Shown in pieces: positions 16,472 through 23,976 of a DNA stretch of 64,000 nucleotides; position 1 is the stretch's first letter, and every line of letters starts with the position of its first letter. Under the pieces are notes generated by a model, which saw nothing but the letters and a program-made list of their open reading frames with translations, was not told the DNA's origin and did not search any database. Origin of the DNA: Bacteroidota bacterium (GTDB taxonomy: Bacteria > Bacteroidota > Ignavibacteria > Tepidaquicellales > Tepidaquicellaceae); the NCBI GenBank assembly GCA_018266875.1, contig JAFDZR010000010.1, positions 9,172 through 73,171 on the forward strand, in the 5' to 3' direction. Position numbers and translations under genes: made by a program.

Positions 16472-16523
16472 CAAATGACTCTTAATCATTAGGTCACCGG
16501 TTCGAGCCCGGTAGGACGCACTT
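16472..16523 (+). repeat. attR (52-bp direct repeat of tRNA-Lys 3' portion)
   Basis: An exact copy of 1309-1360. Upstream sequence does not complete a tRNA, so this is a partial copy left by integration, not a second gene. Confidence 0.95.
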
Positions 16524-17029
16524 CTTAATTATCAATGTAAAATTTTAAATGTTCAATTTATTGACAGTCACATCTGCTTATTTTCTGATCTGAATAATTA
16601 CCTCATAGTTAAACCTTTACGCTCTTTCCCAAACTCCCGACCGCACGGAAACATCATTCTACCCTTCAAGACTTTAATACCCGAAGTTATAAACCATTAA
16701 AATTATTATTTTTAAGTTTTAGAATCTTAGAAACCTGGAGAATAAAATTTTTGAGACTTTGAGTCTTGGAGACTTTGAGTCTTGGAGACTTTGAAACGTT
16801 AACCAGGAAATTATTTTCTCTCAGGCTGCAGGCTTGCCGGCGCAGCTGATCCGGAAACTGAATTTTGAAAAAAATCTATTTTCCCGCCCGTGCAGTTGAA
16901 CCGAAAGTTTGCCGGAATCAGAGCTGAATATTGCTTAAGAACTTTTGCATACTTTTTAATAATACGTACTACGGCGCATACTTATTAAAACACACAATTG
17001 CAGTAAACACATTGCAAAAAATTTTTAAT
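16524..17029. repeat. Intergenic region with GAGACTTTGAGTCTTG tandem repeats
   Basis: No gene is visible between attR and the serine hydrolase homologue. Positions 16753-16795 consist of about 2.5 units of an 18-bp repeat built on GAGACTTTGAGTCTTG. Sequence at about 16880-16915 (CCCGCCCGTGCAG) resembles one outer arm of the dispersed palindromic repeat described at 41421 and 62628. Confidence 0.5.
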
Positions 17030-18139
17030 TCAAAATTTTATCACCGCATCCGGAGATATCATTTTTATTAATTCCCTCATCATAGGAAAAGATCTTGCGC
17101 CGGAACTGCGGTCTTCTGACTGTGTGGAATAAATTATGACTGTCAGATCCTTTGAAGGATTGTAACCGAATGCCCCGCTGTAACCATTGAAACTGGGATT
17201 CTGAAAATACCATCCGCTGGAAACTGCAAAGCCTGATGCAAAATATATATCCGGGTTAAGAGTTACTCCGGGAGAACTGACCAGCTCTTTAAATGATCCG
17301 GCAGACAAAAGCTTTCCTTTGCCGAATGCCTGTGACCACCTGTAAAGATCATTCAAGGTTGAATACAAAGGTCCAGAGTCGCCGGACCAGGAAGGATTCC
17401 AGTAAGTTGCATCTTCATACACTGCACGGTCAGAACTGAATGAGTGGAGCACCGGAGACGGAAGTTCCTGATTAATACTGTAACCTGTCTGGTCAAGTCC
17501 AAGCGGACGAAATATGTATTCTTCATAGAGTTCAGGCATTGACTTTCCTGTCGCGCGGGTTATAACGTCCGCCAGTATGGTGAATTCCGTATGCGAGTAC
17601 TGCTGTTTAGTCCCGGGCTGGAAATTAAGCTCGCCGTCCTTTACGGAATAAGCAATTAAATCCTCATGACTGAAACTGCGGAATGGTTCTGTTACAGCAA
17701 GATCGATAAATGCACTGTCCAGGACATAATCCTTGTAACCCGCTGTATTCTTTATCAGCATTCCAGGAGTTACTTTATCAGCTTCAGGAAGATCCGGAAG
17801 CCATCCGGAAATTTTATCATCAAGATTAATTTTTCCTTCATCTGCAAGGATCATCAGCAGTGTCCCGAGAAATAGTTCTGACACTCCGCCGATCCGGAAA
17901 TGCATATCCGTAGTAGCAGGAACATCCGTCATAGATTCTCCCAAAGCAATAGTTACTATTTCCTTTTCCCCCAGCCAGACACCTGCAAGCAGGGCTTTTA
18001 CTTTATTCTCTTCTTTAAGATCAGCAATCTTTTTTATAATGGAATCCTGATCCAATGCGGACTGTGCAGATGTATCTGAAAATGAGACAGATAAAAGAAT
18101 AAATACAGATAATGATGTAATAATTATGTTTTGTTTCAT
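17030..18139 (-). CDS. Secreted beta-lactamase/serine-hydrolase homologue lacking the catalytic Ser and Lys
   Basis: 369 aa with a clear signal peptide (about 1-25). The fold of class C beta-lactamases / DD-peptidases is recognisable: FRIGGVSELFLG (81-92) stands where the family has FRIGSVTKxFTA, and QQYSHTEF (179-186) where it has YSNTNY. The nucleophile of S-x-x-K is Gly85, the Lys is Glu88, and the usual Asn of Y-x-N is His183; Tyr181 is kept. The HxG region near the C-terminus (GAFGYNP) is also altered. An ordinary hydrolase mechanism is therefore improbable, and a binding, scaffolding or regulatory role is more likely. The reading frame is intact. The gene stands alone, divergent from the nuclease gene. 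Confidence 0.85.
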   Translation of the reverse strand: MKQNIIITSLSVFILLSVSFSDTSAQSALDQDSIIKKIADLKEENKVKALLAGVWLGEKEIVTIALGESMTDVPATTDMHFRIGGVSELFLGTLLMILADEGKINLDDKISGWLPDLPEADKVTPGMLIKNTAGYKDYVLDSAFIDLAVTEPFRSFSHEDLIAYSVKDGELNFQPGTKQQYSHTEFTILADVITRATGKSMPELYEEYIFRPLGLDQTGYSINQELPSPVLHSFSSDRAVYEDATYWNPSWSGDSGPLYSTLNDLYRWSQAFGKGKLLSAGSFKELVSSPGVTLNPDIYFASGFAVSSGWYFQNPSFNGYSGAFGYNPSKDLTVIIYSTQSEDRSSGARSFPMMRELIKMISPDAVIKF

Positions 18140-18412
18140 AATAAAATTTTATCTGAAATTATTTTCCCGTTGTGAATTATAATAAAGTATCAATAAAGAA
18201 TTCAATGTTCAATGCTGCTAAACTACTTCAAATTAATTATTAAATTTCAAATGAGTTTTTATATTCATATTTTGCTGTATATAAAATTAAACTTAAGTGA
18301 TATAAACCTGTCTTTCTGATTGTACGTTTTTTGCAGTTATAAAAAAGACCGGGTGAAAATTTTGTTCAGTTTTCTTAATCTGAATATATAATTAATCTAT
18401 TCTCAATAAAAA

Positions 18413-19747
18413 ATGAAACTCAAACGCAATATTCTATTTCTTCTTTTATTTACCGTGATTTTTATCTGCGGCTGGGGAAGCTCCGGACATAAGGTCATTA
18501 GCAGAAGGGCAACATTTTCATTTCCGTCTCCATTAGTTTTCCTGAACTGGGCAGACTCTCTGGCTGCACACTCTTCAGATGCAGACGCCAGAAAAAGTTC
18601 GGATCCGAATGAAGGTCCGAGGCATTTCATTGATATAGATGATTATCCTGAATTTGTATCAACCGGGAGAATTCCCCAGGATCTGGATTCACTAATCGCT
18701 ATTCACGGAAGCAGTTTTGTGTATGCAAAAGGCATTCTGCCTTTTTCTATAATGGCTACGACCGATTCATTGAAAAAGTATTTTCAGCTTCATGATTATC
18801 ATAAAGCAATGCTTCATGCATCTGATCTCGGACACTATGTTGCAGACGGTCATCAGCCGCTGCATATTACAAGAAATTATGACGGACAGTATACGAATCA
18901 GAGCGGAGTTCATTCAAGATATGAAACACAGATGATAAACCGCGACACTTCCTATATTACATATAATTTTGAAAATGCAGTCTATGTTCAGAATATAAAT
19001 CAGTTCGTTTTTGATTTTATTTATGATAATTACAAGTATGTTGATTCCGTTCTTAAATTCGACAGTATAGCTCATGCCGTGGCTCAAAACTACAGCACTG
19101 CTTATTATCAGAAATACTGGCAGCTGTCGGGGAATTTTACAACCCTTTTGTTCAATAATGCGTCTCACTTCATTTCAAGTCTTATCTATACTGCGTGGGT
19201 GAACAGCAATCCTCTGACTCTGCAGCTCAGCGCGCTGATAGAAGGTTTTTATGACGGACAGAATAATATAATGATATCCGATTCAGCAAAGGTATATCTC
19301 CGGAGTTCCTTTTCCCCTTATTCATTTGTAGATTCGTCAAAAGCTATTCTGGATAATTCAGGATCAGGGACTTTTAGTTTCACACATTCACAGAGCGGTG
19401 TAAATTATTATCTCGTTTTCAGGCACAGGAATTCGATCGAAACGTGGAGCGGAACTGCAAAAAGCTTTGATGCGGGAAATTTGAATTACAATTTTACTGA
19501 TTCATCTTCCAGGGCATACGGGAATAATATGGTACTTAAAGGAAACAGATATTGCATTTACAGCGGTGATCAGAATCAGGACGGTACGGTTGACGCTGCC
19601 GACATGTCTGCTGTGGATAACGATCTGTTCAATTTCGTTTCCGGATATGTAAAAACGGATCTCAACGGTGATAGTAATGTGGATGTATCTGACCTGTCAA
19701 TTGCAGACAATAATTCATCAAACTTTGTGACAAAGACAGTTCCATAA
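18413..19747 (+). CDS. Secreted S1/P1-type nuclease with dockerin C-terminus
   Basis: 444 aa. The signal peptide ends at CG, so the mature chain starts at Trp21, as in S1/P1 nucleases and phospholipase C, where the N-terminal Trp binds zinc. Further ligand-type residues are His26, Asp in DADAR, His in RHFIDID, the DLGHYVADGHQPLH stretch (HxxxDxxQPLH) and a later H..E. The family cleaves single-stranded nucleic acid with three zinc ions. After the catalytic domain (to about 275) come a linker domain and two dockerin-like EF-hand repeats (DQNQDGTVD, DLNGDSNVD) at the C-terminus. It is followed by a close paralogue with a different C-terminus. Confidence 0.85.
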   Translation: MKLKRNILFLLLFTVIFICGWGSSGHKVISRRATFSFPSPLVFLNWADSLAAHSSDADARKSSDPNEGPRHFIDIDDYPEFVSTGRIPQDLDSLIAIHGSSFVYAKGILPFSIMATTDSLKKYFQLHDYHKAMLHASDLGHYVADGHQPLHITRNYDGQYTNQSGVHSRYETQMINRDTSYITYNFENAVYVQNINQFVFDFIYDNYKYVDSVLKFDSIAHAVAQNYSTAYYQKYWQLSGNFTTLLFNNASHFISSLIYTAWVNSNPLTLQLSALIEGFYDGQNNIMISDSAKVYLRSSFSPYSFVDSSKAILDNSGSGTFSFTHSQSGVNYYLVFRHRNSIETWSGTAKSFDAGNLNYNFTDSSSRAYGNNMVLKGNRYCIYSGDQNQDGTVDAADMSAVDNDLFNFVSGYVKTDLNGDSNVDVSDLSIADNNSSNFVTKTVP

Positions 19748-20007
19748 GATAACAGACTGACAGACAGGAAGTCATTCGGGAAACAGGTCAGATACTGAAA
19801 ACTTCTGACACTGAAACTCTGTCAAATTAATTATTAAATATCTAATAAGTTTTTATATTTCTATTTTGCTGAAATTAGAATTTAACTTCAGGGATAAGAT
19901 CCTTTCACTCAGTTTTTTTAATTTAAAAATTTTTAATAAAACAGAGTGAAATTTCCGTTCAGTTTTCTGAAGTTTAAACCATTAATTAATTTATTCAAAT
20001 TATCAAA

Positions 20008-21120
20008 GTGAATCAAAAACGTTATATACTCATTCTGCTTTTATTTACCGTGATTTTTATCTGCGGCTGGGGAGCTACAGGACATAAGATCATTAACAGA
20101 AGATCGACATTTTCATTTCCGTCAGCATTGAATTTCCTTAGCTGGGCTGACTCTCTGGCTGCACACTCTTCTGATGCTGATGCCAGAAGGAGTTCGGATC
20201 CGAATGAAGCCCCGAGACATTTTATAGATATAGATGAATATCCGGAATTCGTTGCAAACGGAAGAATTCCCCAGGATCTGGATTCACTCATCGCTCTTCA
20301 CGGAAGCACTTTTGTATATAACACGGGCATTCTTCCGTTTTCAATAATGGCAACAACCGATTCAGTCAAAAAATATTTTCAGCTTCATGATTATCACAAA
20401 GCAATGCTTCATGCCGCTGATCTCGGGCATTATGTGGGAGACGGACATCAGCCGCTGCATATTACGAGAAATTATGACGGGCAGTATACGAATCAGAGCG
20501 GGGTTCATGCAAGATATGAAACGCAGATGATAAACCGCGACACTGCCTTTATTACATACAATTTTGAGAATGCAACCTATATTCCGAATATAAACCAATT
20601 CGTTTTTAATTTTATTTATAATAATTACAGGTATGTTGATTCCGTTCTAAAGTATGACAGTATAGCGCATGCCATGGCTCAAAATTACAGCACAACTTAT
20701 TATCAGATTTACTGGCAGCTGGCGGGGAATTTCACAACAATGCTGTTCAATAACGCTTCTCATTTCATTTCAAGTCTTATTTATACTGCATGGGTAAACT
20801 CCGGCGGTCAAACAATAATAAATTCAGCCGAGACTACACTTCCGGAAAATTTTTATCTCAGGCAGAATTTTCCCAACCCGTTCAATCCGTCAACGACCAT
20901 AGGCTATGAAATCCCGGCGGACTCAAAGGTCAGCATTAAGGTTTTTGACATTACAGGAAAGGAAGTTACAACTCTGGTGAATGAATTAGAACATGCCGGA
21001 TATCATTCGGTTGAGATGAATGCATCAGAACTTACAAGCGGGATTTATTTATATAAAATCGAAGTGCAGGATGGTAAAAATAATTTCAGCGAGACAAAAA
21101 GAATGATCCTGATAAAATAG
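20008..21120 (+). CDS. Secreted S1/P1-type nuclease with T9SS sorting domain
   Basis: 370 aa from a GTG start. The catalytic region is nearly the same as in the preceding gene (signal peptide, mature N-terminal Trp, DADAR, RHFIDID, DGHQPLH). From about residue 275 it carries instead a T9SS type A domain: QNFPNPFNPSTTIGYEI, a beta sandwich (KVFDITGKEV), and a final KRMILIK. The protein should be exported by Sec, then by T9SS, and anchored or released at the outer membrane. The upstream ~150 bp resembles the sequence upstream of 18413, so promoter and gene were duplicated together before the C-termini diverged or were swapped. Confidence 0.88.
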   Translation: MNQKRYILILLLFTVIFICGWGATGHKIINRRSTFSFPSALNFLSWADSLAAHSSDADARRSSDPNEAPRHFIDIDEYPEFVANGRIPQDLDSLIALHGSTFVYNTGILPFSIMATTDSVKKYFQLHDYHKAMLHAADLGHYVGDGHQPLHITRNYDGQYTNQSGVHARYETQMINRDTAFITYNFENATYIPNINQFVFNFIYNNYRYVDSVLKYDSIAHAMAQNYSTTYYQIYWQLAGNFTTMLFNNASHFISSLIYTAWVNSGGQTIINSAETTLPENFYLRQNFPNPFNPSTTIGYEIPADSKVSIKVFDITGKEVTTLVNELEHAGYHSVEMNASELTSGIYLYKIEVQDGKNNFSETKRMILIK

Positions 21121-21177
21121 CCTGTCAACTGATTGTAATTTAAAATAATAATTAAATAAAAAACCAAAATTCAAAAG

Positions 21178-22230
21178 ATGATGACATATTCCAAAAGCTT
21201 AGCCGGACTTCTGATAATTTTAATGGTAACATTGATTCAGTCGAATGACGTATTTTCCTGCTCCAGAGTTATGTATCAGGGACCGAATAACACCATTATA
21301 ACTGCGCGTTCAATGGACTGGGAAGAAGATATTGGCACCAACCTCTGGATATTTCCGAGAGGGATGAAGCGAAACGGAGAAACGCCTCCGAATTCTGTTC
21401 AGTGGACTTCTAAATACGGAAGTGTAATTGCTTCTGCTTTTGATATTTCAAGTTCCGACGGTATGAATGAAAAAGGTCTGGTAGCAAATCTTCTCTGGCT
21501 TGCGGAATCTGAATATGCAGACTGGGATCAGAAGAAACCCGGTCTGACAATTTCTGCCTGGGTACAGTATATACTTGACAATTTCTCAACGGTTGATGAA
21601 GCAGTTGAAGAAATGCAGAAGGGAAATTTTGAGATCATTACATCTGATATTCCCGGAACGAAAGTGCGTGTGACATGTCATCTTGCAATTTCAGATGCTT
21701 CGGGTGACAATGCAGTGTTTGAATATATAAAAGGACAGCTTGTAATACATCACGGACGAACGTATACTGTTGTAACCAATTCTCCTACTTATGATAAACA
21801 ACTTGCATTGAACGAATACTGGAAGGAAATAGGAGGAACAACTTTTCTGCCGGGAACCAACAGAGCAGCCGATCGTTTTGTAAGGGCATCTTTTTACATT
21901 AATGCAATTCCACAAACTGATGATACCAGATTATCAGTTGCAAGTGTTTTCAGTGTGATCAGGAATTGTTCCGTTCCTCTCGGCATCAGCACACCGAATC
22001 AGCCGAATATTTCATCCACTTTATGGAGATCAGTTTCAGATCAGAAAAATAAAGTTTATTATTTTGAAACAACAACAACGCCTAATACTTTCTGGATTGA
22101 TTTTAAAAATGTCGATTTCTCTGAAAGCGCTTCGGTAAAAAAACTGAACCTTACTAAAGGAGAAATTTATTCCGGGAATGCTGCTGATCAGTTTATGGCA
22201 GCTACTGCATTTAAGTTTGAAGGATTATAA
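21178..22230 (+). CDS. Choloylglycine hydrolase-family (Ntn) amidase, secreted
   Basis: 350 aa. A signal peptide (1-27, ending VFS) would expose Cys28 as N-terminal nucleophile (CSRVMYQG), as the Ntn mechanism requires. The other active-site positions of the family are present: ARSMDWEED (Arg and Asp), GMNEKGLVAN (Asn), VVTNSPTYD (Asn) and DRFVRASFY (Arg). Family members hydrolyse bile-salt conjugates, penicillin V or N-acyl homoserine lactones. In a bacterium of this type, linear amides or signal molecules are likelier substrates than bile salts, but the sequence does not decide. It sits 57 bp after the T9SS nuclease and has a terminator downstream. Confidence 0.88.
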   Translation: MMTYSKSLAGLLIILMVTLIQSNDVFSCSRVMYQGPNNTIITARSMDWEEDIGTNLWIFPRGMKRNGETPPNSVQWTSKYGSVIASAFDISSSDGMNEKGLVANLLWLAESEYADWDQKKPGLTISAWVQYILDNFSTVDEAVEEMQKGNFEIITSDIPGTKVRVTCHLAISDASGDNAVFEYIKGQLVIHHGRTYTVVTNSPTYDKQLALNEYWKEIGGTTFLPGTNRAADRFVRASFYINAIPQTDDTRLSVASVFSVIRNCSVPLGISTPNQPNISSTLWRSVSDQKNKVYYFETTTTPNTFWIDFKNVDFSESASVKKLNLTKGEIYSGNAADQFMAATAFKFEGL

Positions 22231-22286
22231 AATTTTTCAGCCGTTTCAGGAACTCACAGACGTTAAAAAATGAATTCTTAATAATC

Positions 22287-22325
22287 ATCTCTGTAACCTG
22301 AAAGCTCAGGGAGATTTTTTTTCCG
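22287..22325 (+). terminator. Probable terminator after the Ntn amidase
   Basis: ATCTC (22287-22291) pairs with GAGAT (22311-22315) and CCTG with CAGG inside it, with a small bulge, followed by at least seven T residues. It begins 56 bp after the stop codon. Confidence 0.6.
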
Positions 22326-22675
22326 CCCGTTTCCAGACTTTGTTTGGTAACGTTATTGCTTTTTACTTATCAAATGGGGGAAGGGTTGGGTTGGTATAAT
22401 AATAATGAGTTGGTATAATAAAAATGAAAGGATTCCGTTTCCTTTTTTGAACCACATTGACACATAGAAATAAGAGAATTATACTCTTGTCTCTCAAACT
22501 TTGATTAAGACTAACATGCGAATATAATATATAATCTTTCCGATAATACTTTTCACTATAATAATGCTCAATAGAAATTTAAAAAAATTAATCAGAAAAG
22601 TACTATGACGAAAAGTTTAACATTAAAAATCTTTTCCTTAGTGTCTCGGCCTCTTGGTGGTGAATGGGTATTGTT
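22326..22675. repeat. Intergenic repeats
   Basis: No gene is supported here. The sequence holds a GGGGAAGGGTTGGGTTGG stretch (22376 on), two copies of GTTGGTATAATAA, and a GAACCACATTGACACATAG stretch near 22450. These match parts of the 192-bp tandem repeat at 28857-29277, so this is probably a decayed relative of it. Confidence 0.45.
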
Positions 22676-23542
22676 TTACTCTTTCTTAACTCCGGTATCC
22701 CGGAATGGCGGATCGGTTTTTTTTACTTCCGGCCGGTCTGCTGCAAGGGAATCATTTTCCTTCCGGAGTTTCTTTACCGTTTCCATTGCTGTGGTGTATG
22801 AATCATCATAGGTATTGCCCTGCTTCATAAGTTCCCTTTCCTTTAATTCCAGAGCTATCGAAAGTTCAGTCTGCTGACAGCTTATCTGCCCGTCTATCCA
22901 GATCTCATTTTCGGGTATGAACAAATATTCTCTTCCGTTCCCGCTGAAACCGAAATCAGGAAATATATCTCTTCTGACTGCATAACCGTCCACAATCCAG
23001 ATGCTGACACCGTTCCTTTCACCGAGAGGAATGCGGTAAATGTTCCTGAGTTTTATTTTATCAGTTAGATTTTCAATTTCAGTTGTCGAATCGGAGTCTT
23101 CAGGCGGAACGCTGCTGAGAGTTTCTTCATGCCTTCGTGATTCTGTTTCCCATTTCTTTCTCATCTTTACCTCAAGGGTAAGCGAAGAATCATGCGCGTC
23201 CTCATAGCTCATTCCGTAACGCTCCATCAGTCCACGCTCATTTATCTCATGGGCAAGTGTCGTTTCAAATTCTTCACATGAAATTGAATTATCTATCCAG
23301 ATCTCATCAGCGGGAATGAAAGGATAACGCTGGGAATTTCCGCCGTATACAAATTCGTCAAAATAATTTTTCCTCACTTCATCTCCGTTTACAATCCAGA
23401 CTTTAAATCCTTCACGTTCGCCTGCGAACGATGTGTAAAGATTCACAGCGGTTCTGACGGATTTTTGTTTGGGGTTGTCATTGCAGTTCAGACAAAATAA
23501 AGTAAAAATTATAAGTAATAAACAAGCTGTACTTTTTTTCAT
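22676..23542 (-). CDS. Lipoprotein with duplicated HExxE-type domain
   Basis: 288 aa. The signal sequence ends in a lipobox-like CLNC (Cys20). Two homologous domains follow (about 33-130 and 165-260), each with VWIVNG/IWIVDG, R..YPFIP/REYLFIP, EIWID, and a helix. In the first, AHEINERGLM...YEDAH contains H98-E-x-x-E102 and H117, which could bind a metal. In the second, His98 is replaced by Leu231 and His117 by Tyr249, while the Glu positions remain. The first copy may be a metal site and the second a structural duplicate. The role is unknown. It is probably attached to a membrane facing the periplasm. Confidence 0.7.
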   Translation of the reverse strand: MKKSTACLLLIIFTLFCLNCNDNPKQKSVRTAVNLYTSFAGEREGFKVWIVNGDEVRKNYFDEFVYGGNSQRYPFIPADEIWIDNSISCEEFETTLAHEINERGLMERYGMSYEDAHDSSLTLEVKMRKKWETESRRHEETLSSVPPEDSDSTTEIENLTDKIKLRNIYRIPLGERNGVSIWIVDGYAVRRDIFPDFGFSGNGREYLFIPENEIWIDGQISCQQTELSIALELKERELMKQGNTYDDSYTTAMETVKKLRKENDSLAADRPEVKKTDPPFRDTGVKKE

Positions 23543-23606
23543 AAAGAATCAAATTGCAGACTTAATTAAACTCAGAAGCTTACAAATTATTCGGTTATTT
23601 CTGGCG

Positions 23607-23729
23607 CTATAATTCCAGGATCTGAGATGCATTCCCTCTTGAGAGTATCCACTGAAAATGTTCATCAGATAAATCACGGAGCCCGATCACTTTTTTAAGA
23701 TCTTCTGCCGTGATATTTTCTTTTCGCAT
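23607..23729 (-). pseudogene. 40-codon remnant resembling the N-terminus of a cyclic-nucleotide-binding protein
   Basis: An ATG frame with normal genomic codon use encodes LKKVIGLRDLSDEHFQWILS followed by RGNASQILEL, then TAG. The pattern recalls the first helix and strand of cNMP-binding domains (L..v..L.~Ls.e.l.~l...). The rest of such a domain is absent. The remaining part of 23543-23976 shows no other gene. Confidence 0.4.
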
Positions 23730-23976
23730 TCAGTAAATTAATAAATTTACGTAACAAGATTTCAGATGTAATTGATGTTAAAAATAGTTTAAATTGCACT
23801 TTGATAAAATATAAACTTTTCAACTGAAGCCGGACCAAGCAGCTTTACATAATATTTTTCAACATTACATAAAAAATCTTCTTCCGGTTCTTCCTCATAT
23901 TACAAAGGTAAGCAGCAGAATTATAATTCATTTTTTCTCTGAGCAGTATTAATTATTTTATAAAAAATTTCCGGGC

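Larger units (their letters stand above)
1309..16523. mobile_element. 15.2-kb tRNA-Lys-integrated element, probable phage satellite with defence cargo
   Basis: Both ends carry the same 52-bp tRNA-Lys 3' sequence (1309-1360 and 16472-16523), and an integrase gene reads inward from the right end. Inside are two tyrosine recombinases, a polymerase-like gene, ParB-like, Mom-like and small-terminase-like genes, a tRNA-Gly, a type III restriction-modification operon, a Fic protein and a DUF3800 pair. No capsid, portal, large terminase, tail, relaxase or conjugation gene is visible. Size and content resemble phage satellites such as PICIs and P4-like elements, which typically combine int, a replication gene, sometimes terS, and a variable defence locus. 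The satellite assignment is inference. A decayed prophage or a simple integrative genomic island remain possible. Confidence 0.85.

Noticed and set aside
16472-16523. A second tRNA-Lys gene
   Set aside because: Only the 3' portion is present; upstream sequence cannot form the acceptor 5' strand or a D arm.
22605-22811. 68-codon plus-strand frame
   Set aside because: It overlaps the 3' end of the lipoprotein gene antisense and has no supporting signal.
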